The notes: generated by a model not told the origin, from the letters alone. A stretch of 64,000 nt of DNA from Streptomyces halobius (GCF_023277745.1 NZ_CP086322.1:5890001-5954000); one strand, 5' to 3'; positions 20,051 to 27,604 are shown, counted from the first letter of the stretch. Numbers and translations are program-made.

Positions 20051-20383
20051 ATGTTCAGTCGGAAGAGGATCGCAGTCGTCTCGGGGATTCTGAGTGGCCT
20101 CGTCGTGACCTGCGCCGGCGCCACCCAGGCGTACGCCGAAGCGGCCTCGGTCAACTGTGGTCGCAACACCCGGGGCATCATCACCTGCACTCAATCCGGT
20201 TACACCAGCGACAACACCCCGTACGTCGTCCGCCAGACGCAGGACTGCCTGCCGCTGAGGCCCGTCAAGCTGCCCACGGACGGTGTGGTGAACACGAGCA
20301 CCCTGATCGGGCCCTCCGTGTCCTGCTCCAACTCGTCGGCACCGTCGGGTGGAGGCGCCGAGCCGCCCGGCCCCGGATTCTGA
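20051..20383 (+). CDS. Small exported protein, family C
   Basis: A 110-residue protein. The signal peptide MFSRKRIAVVSGILSGLVVTC ... AYA (about 1-30) precedes a mature part with four Cys (VNCGRN, TCTQSGYTS, TQDCLP, SVSCSN) and a Gly/Pro tail. Its only relative here is the gene at 22339. Both share the leader GGCATCGATCA, then AAAGGGGAACGCAGT, before the ATG. Two disulfides are likely. No known family recognised. Confidence 0.83.
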   Translation: MFSRKRIAVVSGILSGLVVTCAGATQAYAEAASVNCGRNTRGIITCTQSGYTSDNTPYVVRQTQDCLPLRPVKLPTDGVVNTSTLIGPSVSCSNSSAPSGGGAEPPGPGF

Positions 20384-20493
20384 GCCCCAGAGGCCGGCAT
20401 ACGAGCCTCGGACGGGGCTTGTCCGGGTCGGGTTGGCCTGCGCGACATGCTCCCCGTCTCACGTGAAGCCGGAGGCTCGTAGAGCATCCTCTC

Positions 20494-20545
20494 GAACGGT
20501 GGATGGCCGGACCGGTTTGATCCCGGACCCGGCCATCCACCGTTC
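20494..20545 (+). terminator. Terminator after family C gene
   Basis: GAACGGTGGATGGCCGG and its perfect 17-base complement flank an 18-base loop, followed by TCTTG. It lies about 110 bases past the stop. Confidence 0.8.
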
Positions 20546-21397
20546 TCTTGCCCGCGAACGCAGGGCGCGGGGATGGAAACCAGAGCCCCCAATCGGCACT
20601 ATTCCGGTCGGAATATCCGACCGTCACAACGACATGCCATGCGACGGTCGTTGGTCGCCAGAGCCGATGTCGTGGTGTGCAGGTGTTCGTCGGAAAGGTG
20701 AGGCGGAGTAAGGCCGGCAGACTAACTAGGCTGTGAACGCGGCGTGTTGGTGTACGAAACGTAATCGCGATATTCGGCGGGTCTGGCGCGCAAAGCCGTG
20801 GTCGGATTCAGGAGCATGAAGGACGGGGCGTCGAAGGTCATACCGGCCACCGTTCCATTGCGCCTTCCGTGGCGCGGCTCTGTTCGCGGCGCCACCAACA
20901 CCCCGAATAATTCCCGCCAGTGGGCAAATGGGTGACCGCGCATCGGCTCCCGTGACCCGGTCGGGGGGAAGGCTCGTTGCTCTCCGGGAGGGAGCAGCGA
21001 ATGGGCCGTGCGCAGACACCGGTGGAAACGCTCATTCTGTGGTGACGTGGGCCGTCCGCGGCGGCTGCGACCCTCCAATCTCCCTGATGGGATGTCAAAT
21101 GAGTCTTCAGCAGGCTTCTTTCGCGCTGGCCGGTTCGCGCGGCGCGCCCGGCCGTCTCCTGCGTTTCGTTGGCCATGACCGGTCGAGGCCCCGGCCCTCT
21201 CGGCGCGACACCGCCCGCACTCAGCGGGCCGCACGGCTCACCGGTTTGCCAATGAACGTGAAAAAAGGGGGGTGAGTGCCCCATGGAAAACCTGCTGACG
21301 TGCGGCCAGTTGGTGATCACTGACGCCCGTTGTCGGCTTCGAACGGTGCTGGAGGACGGTGCGGCGAGAGCCGTCGGGAGCTTGCCGAGGTTTCTGT
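20546..21397. other. Gap before the A/B hybrid gene
   Basis: About 850 bases without a supported gene. It contains copy 1 of the three-copy element (20909-21007). The open frames on both strands across this gap have no ribosome site or known motif. Confidence 0.5.
20909..21007 (+). repeat. Three-copy island element, copy 1
   Basis: The conserved blocks are GGGTGACCGCGC, then TCGGCTCCCGTGACC, then GGGAGGGAGCAGCGAATGGG. Similar sequence at similar spacing occurs at 27188-27287 and, reversed, at 25311-25412. Each copy lies upstream of an A-type promoter, here by about 390 bases. Confidence 0.7.
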
Positions 21398-21455
21398 GGG
21401 CCGACACGGGGGGTGTTGAGCGGCGAAATCCCATAGTGACTACGGTAAGTGTGTA
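21398..21455 (+). promoter_or_regulatory. A-type promoter/leader block, copy 2
   Basis: GGGCCGACACGG, then CCCATAGTGACTACGGTAAG, match copy 1 of the block. The leader contains a tiny open frame ATG CAC ATG AAA TGA before the ribosome site. Confidence 0.6.
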
Positions 21456-21516
21456 TATGCTCACAAAAGGTAGTCAAGGGGGGCTCCATGCACATGAAAT
21501 GAAGGGTCAGAGTTCC

Positions 21517-22206
21517 ATGCGCAAACTTCAGCAAGCCGCGATCGTCGCCGCAGCGGTAGCCGGTCTGTCCGCCCTCGGCGCCGGTGTCGGTTTCGCCAAT
21601 GGTGTCGGGTACCAGAGTGGTTCGCACGGTGGTCCGACGGTCACTGCATGGGCAGCTTCTGCCTCGGGAGCCACTGCAGACGGCGGCCACAACAACTCGC
21701 ACGGGTTCCACCCGCACGCCAGTGCTCCGCAGCAGGTTGCCGCGCCGCAGTACGCTCCGCAACCCGCGCCGCAGTACTACGCTCCGCAGGTGGCGCCCCG
21801 GTACGCAACGCAGGCGGCGCCCCGGTACGCTCCGCAGCCCGCGCCCCGGTACGCCCCGCAGCCGGCTCCGCAGGCCGCCCCGCGGCCCGCTCCGCAGGCC
21901 GCCCCGCAGCCGGCTCCGCAGGCCGCCCCGCAGCCGGCTCCGCAGGCCGCCCCGCAGCCGGCTCCGCAGGCCGCCCCGCAGCCCGTCCAGGAATCGGGTC
22001 ACCGCAAGCACCACAGTGACGCGAAGCGCGTCGACGTCCGCCAGCAGACCCGCTGCCGGTCGCACGACATGAACATCGACATCCTCGGCTCGGTCGGGAT
22101 CCTCAACGGCGTTCTGGGCAACGCGCTCAACGGTGAGGGCTCCCCGGGCGGTCAGAAGACCCGCCAGGGCTCGCACATGGGCTGCAACAACGTAGCCCGC
22201 AAGTAA
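21517..22206 (+). CDS. Exported A/B hybrid protein with Pro/Gln repeats
   Basis: A 229-residue protein. The leader, start context and signal peptide (MRKLQQAAIVAAAVAGL) are family A type. A long low-complexity middle follows, made of APQYAPQPAP and PQAAPQPA units encoded by 24-base DNA repeats at about 21890-21980. The C-terminus is a full family B core (TRCRSHDMNIDILGSVG, NALNGEGSPG, SHMGCNN). It looks like a recombinant of two families. The Pro/Gln part could span the cell wall and present the B module outside. Followed by a family C gene. Confidence 0.87.
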   Translation: MRKLQQAAIVAAAVAGLSALGAGVGFANGVGYQSGSHGGPTVTAWAASASGATADGGHNNSHGFHPHASAPQQVAAPQYAPQPAPQYYAPQVAPRYATQAAPRYAPQPAPRYAPQPAPQAAPRPAPQAAPQPAPQAAPQPAPQAAPQPAPQAAPQPVQESGHRKHHSDAKRVDVRQQTRCRSHDMNIDILGSVGILNGVLGNALNGEGSPGGQKTRQGSHMGCNNVARK

Positions 22207-22212
22207 GGGAAA

Positions 22213-22256
22213 GGGTCCCGGCGTCCTGGCCACGGTCCGGGCGCCGGGACCCATTT
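22213..22256 (+). terminator. Terminator after the hybrid gene
   Basis: GGGTCCCGGCG and CGCCGGGACCC form the same stem as at 19926, followed by ATTTCT. Confidence 0.8.
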
Positions 22257-22338
22257 CTCGACCTTCGTCAGGCCCGAGCGCGGGCCGGTTCGCGGTGCAT
22301 GGCACCCGGGCATCGATCATCAAAGGGGAACGCAGTAC

Positions 22339-22659
22339 ATGTTCAGTCAGAAGAAGATCGCAGTCGTCTCGGGAATCCTGGGCGGTCTCGCCATGACCTG
22401 CGTCGGTGCGGGGCACGCGTACGCCGGGGGATCTCAGGCCGACTGCGCCCGCGGCTCCATGGGCAGCACCTGCATCGACGAGAACGAAGTCGTCTACACC
22501 AGCAAGAAGGGTGACCGTGTCGTCAAGCAGCACAAGAACTGCTCGTCGAACTCCCGGCAGCGCGTGGTGTGGCCCCAGAGCGGTCTGCTGAGCCCCGGTG
22601 CGTCGAAGCTCGGGCCTGTCGTGAACTGCTCCAACCACACACCGCTGCCCAAGGGTTGA
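22339..22659 (+). CDS. Small exported protein, family C
   Basis: A 106-residue paralogue of the protein at 20051. It has the same signal peptide (MFSQKKIAVVSGILGGLAMTC ... AYA) and four Cys at matching spacing (ADCARG, STCIDE, KNCSSN, VNCSNH). The mature part is more basic. The leader before the ATG is nearly identical to that of the first copy, so the whole B-then-C unit was probably duplicated. Confidence 0.83.
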   Translation: MFSQKKIAVVSGILGGLAMTCVGAGHAYAGGSQADCARGSMGSTCIDENEVVYTSKKGDRVVKQHKNCSSNSRQRVVWPQSGLLSPGASKLGPVVNCSNHTPLPKG

Positions 22660-22817
22660 AAGATGCCCTACACCGGGATCTGAGGCTGAAACCACGGATG
22701 GCCGGGCCGGGGTGATCCCGAGCCCGGCACCATGGCGCCATGGGGATGTGGCCATTCGCAGACGGCACCGTGCCGAGTGTTCGGATGGGGCCCCTGGCCG
22801 CCCCGCGCCACCTATTC

Positions 22818-22859
22818 GTGCATCAGGCGCGCTGACGGGGATCAGCGCGCCTGATGCAC
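22818..22859. terminator. 18-base-arm hairpin between convergent genes
   Basis: GTGCATCAGGCGCGCTGA and its perfect complement flank a 6-base loop. It separates the family C gene (+) from the family B gene at 23156 (-). The gap 22660-23155 has no gene. A weaker GCCGGGC/GCCCGGC hairpin lies at 22701-22728. Confidence 0.75.
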
Positions 22860-23077
22860 CATCGCGTCGTGATAACGCGCGACGGTATGACCGTCGAATG
22901 CGATCCGATACCGACGGGGCCGGCTCAACCGCAGCAGTATGTGCAGCGGCTTGTCCGCACGCCCCGTGAGGCAGTTTCCTCCGCACGTCCATCATCAGCG
23001 CCATTGCGCCTGCGTCCTTTTCGGCTCGACCGCGAAGGGGAAGGGGCCCGCGCTGGACTCCGAAGAAGGCCAAAAAG

Positions 23078-23117
23078 GGGTCCCGGTGTCCGGCCTGCGG
23101 CTCGGACACCGGGACCC
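23078..23117 (-). terminator. Terminator of the family B gene at 23156
   Basis: GGGTCCCGGTGTCCG pairs perfectly with CGGACACCGGGACCC. Read on the minus strand it is followed by TTTTTGG. The GGGTCCCGG stem is shared with the other family B terminators. Confidence 0.88.
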
Positions 23118-23155
23118 TATGCGGATACTTGCCGATGCTGTGGGACCCGTTTCGC

Positions 23156-23449
23156 TTACTTGCCGACGCTGTTGCTGCAGCCCATGGTCGAGCCCATGCT
23201 GGTGGACTGCGCACCCGGGGAGCCCTCGCCGCCAAGTGCGTTGGCCAGCAGACCGTTGAGGATTCCGACCTCGCCGAGGATGTCCACGTTAGTGTCGTGC
23301 GACCTGCAGTGGTTGCCCTGCTTGACCATCAGCGAGCCCATCTGGTGCTTTCCTCCGCCGTGCCCGTCGGCGTGGGCGGTGCCGGCGCCGAGGACGCCCA
23401 TGCTGCCGAGGGCGGCGACCACGATGGCAGCCTTGCGAAGCTTACGCAT
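23156..23449 (-). CDS. Small exported protein, family B
   Basis: A 97-residue protein. The signal peptide MRKLRKAAIVVAALGSMGVL ... AHA is followed by a Gly/His/Lys spacer and the core HCRSHDTNVDILGEVG, LLANALGGEGSPG, STSMGSTMGCSN. Two Cys are conserved. It has the B-type leader with the hairpin at 23476-23492. This is one of four short family B genes and one of two on the minus strand. Confidence 0.88.
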   Translation of the reverse strand: MRKLRKAAIVVAALGSMGVLGAGTAHADGHGGGKHQMGSLMVKQGNHCRSHDTNVDILGEVGILNGLLANALGGEGSPGAQSTSMGSTMGCSNSVGK

Positions 23450-23510
23450 TTTATCTCCGGTAGATTGAGCGGATGCGATCTGTGATTGATCGACTTCTTA
23501 CAGTTAAGGC
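23450..23510 (-). promoter_or_regulatory. B-type leader with hairpin, copy 2
   Basis: Read on the minus strand: GCCTTAACTGTAAGAAGT, then CGATCAA-TCA-CAGATCG (five outer pairs kept, the inner two lost), then CATCCGCTCAATC and CCGGAG before the ATG. Confidence 0.7.
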
Positions 23511-24055
23511 TAATACGAAATATCCGAAACCACTTGACGACGCGCCGGATTCCATGGCGGTCGCGAACTCGCGGGCACCCCGGGAAATGCCCGCACCCCG
23601 GCAGGTCGGGCATTGACCGGACGGAAGGGGTGCGGGCGCTCCGCCTCAACTGCTGTGTCTGGCAAGGAGTTTCGGCGGAAAGCCCGATGGTCCGGGCCTT
23701 TCGGCGGGAGCTGACGGGCTTTCATTCCGGCTATGGCCCGGACGCATTTAAATTCGGTTATATTATTTTCTGTGCACATGTCGAAGTGCGTCGAGCTGAA
23801 CCAAGGCGGGACGATCACCTGATCCGAGGCGTTCGGTGCTCACCGGCCGGCGGGGCCGAGTGTGCGCGACAGTGCCACTGTGCGTACGCCGCAGGCGTTC
23901 CACCGTGCCCTAGGGGATCGGTGGAACGCCGATGTGACACCGGGTCAGGGATCCCTGGGGAGGCGTAAATGGTGCCGGGACGTAAATGGTCCCGGCACCG
24001 GGCTTGTGGCTCGGATGCCGGGACCTGTTTCGGATGCCTACGTGACTATTGGCTC
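23511..24055. other. Gap between two family B genes, with hairpins
   Basis: No supported gene. Inverted repeats are present at 23589-23637 (GCCCGCACCCC arms) and 23894-23930 (GGCGTTCCACCG arms). The stretch 23740-23790 is unusually AT-rich for this DNA. Confidence 0.5.
23988..24025 (-). terminator. Terminator of the family B gene at 24056
   Basis: GGTCCCGGCA and TGCCGGGACC form the stem, again the shared GGTCCCGG type. Confidence 0.7.
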
Positions 24056-24358
24056 TCAGGCGTGGTTGTTGCAGCCCATGGTCGACCCCATGTGGGTGGC
24101 CTGTGCGCCCGGGCTGCCCTCGCCGTTGAGCACATTGGCGAGCACGCCGTTGAGGATTCCGACCTCGCCGAGGATGTCGAGGTTGAAGTCATGCGACCTG
24201 CAGTTGCTGCCCTGCATGGCGTAGCCGCCGCCTTTCCCGCCGCCGTGACCGCCGCCGCCATGGCCGCCGTGCCCGTCGGCGTAGGCGGGGCCGACGCCGA
24301 GGAACCCGACGCTGCCGATGGCGGCTGCCATGACGGCAGCCTTGCGAAGCTTGCGCAT
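24056..24358 (-). CDS. Small exported protein, family B
   Basis: A 100-residue protein. The signal peptide MRKLRKAAVMAAAIGSVGFL ... AYA is followed by GHGG repeats and the core NCRSHDFNLDILGEVG, VLANVLNGEGSPG, THMGSTMGCNN. Conserved Cys pair present. The His/Gly spacer recalls the metal-binding-like tail of the protein at 17372, though it is much shorter. Confidence 0.88.
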   Translation of the reverse strand: MRKLRKAAVMAAAIGSVGFLGVGPAYADGHGGHGGGGHGGGKGGGYAMQGSNCRSHDFNLDILGEVGILNGVLANVLNGEGSPGAQATHMGSTMGCNNHA

Positions 24359-24419
24359 TTCATCTCCGGTGGATTGAGCGGTTTCGGTCCGTGACAGACC
24401 GACTTCGTACAGTTACGGG
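24359..24419 (-). promoter_or_regulatory. B-type leader with hairpin, copy 3
   Basis: Read on the minus strand: CCCGTAACTGTACGAAGT, then CGGTCTG-TCA-CGGACCG at 24401-24385. The third pair is G-C where copies 1 and 4 have A-T, so pairing is kept by a double change. CGCTCAATC and CCGGAG follow. Confidence 0.75.
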
Positions 24420-24597
24420 AGGTTAGTACCGAAATAACACGAATCCGCACAGCGACGCGCCGGATTTTATGATGATCGCGAAGGATGCCTGGTTCGTCAG
24501 CCGCCCCGCACCGCGAGCAGGTCGGGCGCATGGGCGCGCCGGAACGGGCGTGGTGGCTCCCTGGTGTGACGGCACATCAGCTGCCGCGCACGCGAAC

Positions 24598-24629
24598 GGG
24601 CCCTTCGAGGGATCACCCTCGAAGGGCCC
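24598..24629 (-). terminator. Terminator after the family A gene
   Basis: GGGCCCTTCGAGGG and its perfect 14-base complement enclose the loop ATCA. It lies 25 bases past the stop of the minus-strand gene ending at 24654. Confidence 0.85.
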
Positions 24630-24653
24630 GTCGCGACAACGCGTGAGCTCGCC

Positions 24654-25118
24654 TCAGTGGCCGGACGCGGTGGCGAAGGCGTTGGCCTGATGGTTGTGCT
24701 GGTGGCAGGTGACGCCCCGGGTCTGGGAGGCGGCGAGCAGGGAGACCGGAAGGTCTGCGTCGAGCAGTGCCGCCGGGCTGCACTCCTGGAACGGACGGAA
24801 GAGGTTGTTCTGATCCTGCTGGGCGGGGGTGGCCTGCGGGGAGATCTCAGGACTGAGCTGCGGGGAGAGCTGCGGATTGATCTGCGGGTTGACCTGCGGG
24901 GCGTCCTGCGGGGCGGCCTGCTGCGGATACGCATACGAGCCGGAAGCGGACGAAGTTGCCTGCGAACCGCTCCAGGCGCTGGCCTGGGGGTCCTGCTGCG
25001 GAACGGGGGGCGGGGCGGCACCGTACCCGACGGGAGTGGCGGAGCTGACGCCGGAACCGATGGTGGACAGACCGCCGGCCGCTGCGACGACGAGCGCGAC
25101 CTGCTGAAGCTTGCGCAT
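24654..25118 (-). CDS. Exported family A protein with Pro/Gln linker
   Basis: A 154-residue protein. The signal peptide MRKLQQVALVVAAAGGL ... is followed by a Pro/Gln-rich linker (QVNPQINPQLSPQLSP) and a C-terminal family A module (LFRPFQECSP, LPVSLLAASQT, GVTCHQHNHQ) with two Cys. Its first 150 bases and leader are almost identical to those of the gene at 27558 in reverse orientation. Probably wall-associated. Confidence 0.85.
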   Translation of the reverse strand: MRKLQQVALVVAAAGGLSTIGSGVSSATPVGYGAAPPPVPQQDPQASAWSGSQATSSASGSYAYPQQAAPQDAPQVNPQINPQLSPQLSPEISPQATPAQQDQNNLFRPFQECSPAALLDADLPVSLLAASQTRGVTCHQHNHQANAFATASGH

Positions 25119-25234
25119 GGAACCCTCGGCCCTTCATTACCTGTGCATGGAAATCTGAATTACTTATTGGAGTCTTGTTCGCGCTAACAGTGGTAATCCT
25201 GGGGTTTCACGCTCTGCGTACCCCGTGTCGGATC
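25072..25234 (-). repeat. Left arm of ~163 bp inverted repeat
   Basis: It covers promoter, leader and signal-peptide start of the gene at 24654-25118. It is nearly identical to 27441-27604 in reverse, with only about a dozen differences by eye. The arms face outward and enclose the chaplin gene and a 60-residue exported protein. Confidence 0.85.
25178..25233 (-). promoter_or_regulatory. A-type promoter/leader block, copy 3
   Basis: Read on the minus strand: ATCCGACACGGGG, then AGGATTACCACTGTTAGCGC. The leader has a minimal open frame ATG CAC AGG TAA before the ribosome site. Confidence 0.6.
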
Positions 25235-25310
25235 GCAATGGAAGCCTCCGCAGCCCCGCGACGCCACCCGGCATCACAAGGAGCATCGGAGTATTTCCTC
25301 GGCAGCACCT

Positions 25311-25412
25311 GACGAGCCCATTCACTGTTCTCTCCCAGTGGGTAAAACGAGAATTCCCCTGGTCCGGTCACGGGAGCCGGAGCGCGGTCACCCGTTTGCC
25401 CGTCGGCGCACA
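25311..25412 (-). repeat. Three-copy island element, copy 3
   Basis: Read on the minus strand it carries CAAACGGGTGACCGCGCTCC, GGCTCCCGTGACCGGACC, and GGGAGAGAACAGTGAATGGG. It ends 77 bases upstream of the A-type promoter. The rest of the gap 25235-25549 shows no gene. Confidence 0.7.
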
Positions 25413-25549
25413 TCATCTGGGGTGGGCGTTCTCGTTCTTGTAGGAGCAGCGGTGTGGCGTGGATGCGAGGGGCAGCTGTGGGAGGTGCTCAAAGCGCCTT
25501 GATCTTCGTGCAGTTGAGGCTGGTGGCCTCTCGGCGCTTGACAGCACCC

Positions 25550-25589
25550 ATGAGTGTGGGGCCCGATGACTGACGGGCCCCACACTCAT
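25550..25589 (-). terminator. Terminator of the chaplin gene
   Basis: ATGAGTGTGGGGCCCG and its perfect 16-base complement flank an 8-base loop. It lies 44 bases past the chaplin stop. Confidence 0.85.
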
Positions 25590-25632
25590 ATATGACGGAG
25601 TGACAGCCCCGGACAGCCGCCGCTCTCCGCGG

Positions 25633-26322
25633 TCAGTTGCGGGCGGAGGCGCGGCGGCCCCGGCGGTAGAGCAGGAAGCCGCCGAGCATCAGCCCGGCGC
25701 TGGCCGGAATCGCCAGGCCGATCTTTTCCGCACCCGTCTTGGCGAGCTCGGGGGTGTCATGGTGCTCGATCGCGCGCTTGGTCTCCGGGGGCGCCGACGG
25801 GCGATGGTCCGGAGTATCCGCTGTGTGGTGGTGCGGCGACGGCTTGTGATCGCGCACCTCCGTCTTGGGATCCGCTGAGTCGTCGTGGTGCGGCCGCTTG
25901 ACGTTGGCGCAGTCGTTGCCGAACGCGACGTTGAGCGCGCCGATCACATTGCCCGAGTTGCCACATGCATTCACGGGTACGTGCACCGGGAGCTGTCCGA
26001 GGTTCCCGGACAGAATCCCCGCGGACCCCTTGGCTGCGCCCTTGGCGCCGCCCTTGTCGTCGTCGCCACCCTTTCCGTGGCTGTGAGAATCTACGTTGAT
26101 ACAGGTGTTGTCGAGCGTGGGGTTGAGCAGTCCGGGGACGTTGACTGTGTTGCCGCAGAAGTTGGCCGGGATGTGGATCGGCACCTGAAGCAGGTTGCCG
26201 GACAGAACGCCGGGCGAGCCGGCGGCCTTTCCCTTGGCGCCGGTGTCGGCGACGGTCGTGCCCGCGCTCGCGAGCAGCAGGCCGCCGGCGGCAGCCGAAG
26301 CGGCGATGACCTTTGTGATCAC
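25633..26322 (-). CDS. Long chaplin with two chaplin domains and a sortase signal
   Basis: A 229-residue cell-wall-anchored hydrophobic protein. The signal peptide (about 1-28) is followed by chaplin domain 1 (GSPGVLSGNLLQVPIHIP, then FCGNTVNVPGLLNP) and an Asp/Gly/Lys spacer. Chaplin domain 2 (GSAGILSGNLGQLPVHVP, then ACGNSGNVIGALN) follows, then a His/Pro-rich wall-spanning region, the sorting motif LAKTG, a membrane span and RRGRR. This is the layout of S. coelicolor ChpA-C, which coat aerial hyphae and are anchored by class E sortases. The GTG at 26322 follows AAGGAGAAAC. Confidence 0.95.
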   Translation of the reverse strand: MITKVIAASAAAGGLLLASAGTTVADTGAKGKAAGSPGVLSGNLLQVPIHIPANFCGNTVNVPGLLNPTLDNTCINVDSHSHGKGGDDDKGGAKGAAKGSAGILSGNLGQLPVHVPVNACGNSGNVIGALNVAFGNDCANVKRPHHDDSADPKTEVRDHKPSPHHHTADTPDHRPSAPPETKRAIEHHDTPELAKTGAEKIGLAIPASAGLMLGGFLLYRRGRRASARN

Positions 26323-26760
26323 GTTTCTCCTTCGTGGCAGTGCGGTCACGACCGCGGACCGCATGAGGCTCAACGAGAACCATGCGGGCAGGCCACGAAT
26401 TCAGCACTGTGCTCACTCTTTCAGCCCGGCGAATGCACTCGTTCGGCCCCAGAATTAAAACCAATTCCTATTTAATGAAGGGATGTTGTCTGTCTGGTCA
26501 CTTCCAACTGAGGGTGGGGAAGGCATAGCTCTGGTGCGGCGGTCCGGCCGCTGGTACGCGGCCGACGCGACAGCCGACGACCACTCTGGCGGCTACTCAC
26601 TCACGGCACGGAAACGACTCGCCGGAACATCCGATGCCCTGCCATGAAGTGGTGAACTGGTGCTGTAAATAGGCAGTTCAGTCCTGTGTGGTCATGGGTA
26701 AACCGTCCGGCAGCCCGGCGGGCTGCCGGACGGTGGTGACCGTGGGCTGCAATCGGACGG
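26323..26760. other. Chaplin upstream region
   Basis: No supported gene. The first 150 bases include AT-rich stretches near 26455-26480 and should contain the chaplin promoter. A GCCCGGCGGGC-type hairpin lies near 26712-26735 and may end the transcript of the 60-residue gene. Confidence 0.45.
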
Positions 26761-26943
26761 TCAGCCGCGGCCGAGCAGCGGCAGTTCACCGAGGTGGAAC
26801 GGGCCGATCTCGGAGGTGGCCTTCAGGGGTACGCCCAGGAGGCCGATGGCGCCGCCCGGCGCGGGCTGTTCGGCGTGGGCGGGGAGCGAGAGGGCCCCGG
26901 TGAGAGCGAAGGCTCCCAAAAGGGTGGCGAGTGTACGGCGCAT
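26761..26943 (-). CDS. 60-residue exported peptide
   Basis: MRRTLATLLGAFALTGALS leads to AHA, a clear signal peptide of about 24 residues. The mature part is about 36 residues, hydrophobic and Gly/Leu/Pro-rich, with no Cys (GGAIGLLGVPLKATSEIG ... LGELPLLGRG). The ribosome site AGGAGTCGCT is strong. It sits between the inverted repeats with the chaplin. No family recognised. It may be a surface-active or secreted peptide, which is inference from composition. Confidence 0.75.
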   Translation of the reverse strand: MRRTLATLLGAFALTGALSLPAHAEQPAPGGAIGLLGVPLKATSEIGPFHLGELPLLGRG

Positions 26944-27440
26944 AGCGACTCCTGCTTCATCTCGTTTTGCTGGCATGCTGGTTGCGCGGGCCACCCTTCC
27001 ACCCGTGGGAAGCAGGTCCCGAAGCCCACGCCAAGTGATCGCCTGATCGCACTAGTGGGAGAAACACGCAGGAGGCGCCGGCTTGCCGCCGGCACGAATG
27101 CGTCAGGCAAACTGCCGTGTTCTCGCGGGTGCTGGGGCCGCGGGCCCGTCGCGCCTTTGCCGTCAGATCTCCACCAACTCCCCGGAAGATTTACGCCAGT
27201 CGGCAAACGGGTGACGGCGCCTCGGCTCCCGTGACCGGACCTGGTGAAATCTCGTTCCCTGCTGGGAGAGAACAGCGAATGGGCCTTGGAGAACAGTGAT
27301 TGAGCCCGTGGCGACCACGCCGGCAGTGTTGTCCGACGCGAATCAGAGGAGAGGTGATGGGATCCGCCGTCGGCTTCGATGGGCGTTGGAGGGCGGCACG
27401 CAGCGGGTGCCGCCGCGGGCCGGCGAGAGGCCTCCACCGT
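26944..27440. other. Gap before the right inverted-repeat arm
   Basis: It holds copy 2 of the three-copy element (27188-27287) and no supported gene. Confidence 0.5.
27188..27287 (+). repeat. Three-copy island element, copy 2
   Basis: It carries CGGCAAACGGGTGACGGCGC, TCGGCTCCCGTGACCGGACC, and GGGAGAGAACAGCGAATGGG. It ends about 154 bases before the A-type promoter at 27441. Confidence 0.7.
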
Positions 27441-27500
27441 GGTCCGACACGGGGGTACGCAGAGTGTGAAACCCCAGGATTACCACTGTTAGCGCGAACA
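27441..27500 (+). promoter_or_regulatory. A-type promoter/leader block, copy 4
   Basis: GGTCCGACACGGGGG, then AGGATTACCACTGTTAGCGC, are almost identical to the reverse copy at 25178-25233 and similar to the blocks before 19054 and 21517. Confidence 0.65.
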
Positions 27501-27604
27501 AGACTCCGATAAGTAATTCAGATTTCCATGCACAGGTAATGAAGGGCCGAGGGTTCCATGCGCAAGCTTCACCAGGCCATGCTCGTCGTCGCAGCGGCCG
27601 GTGG
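27441..27604 (+). repeat. Right arm of ~163 bp inverted repeat
   Basis: Promoter, leader and first codons of the gene at 27558, matching 25072-25234 in reverse. About 2.2 kb lies between the arms. Confidence 0.85.

Noticed and set aside
21720..21990. Possible CRISPR-like array
   Set aside because: The regular repeats are 24-base coding units for Pro/Gln/Ala in an exported protein, without spacers. The same applies to the 27-base units near 27700.
21238..23235. A 665-codon minus-strand frame across the island
   Set aside because: It is antisense to the family B and C genes, with Arg/Gly repeats that mirror the Pro/Gln repeats. No ribosome site or motif.
25072..27604. Mobile element bounded by the inverted repeats
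   Set aside because: No transposase or integrase lies between the arms, and the arms are gene starts rather than transposon ends.
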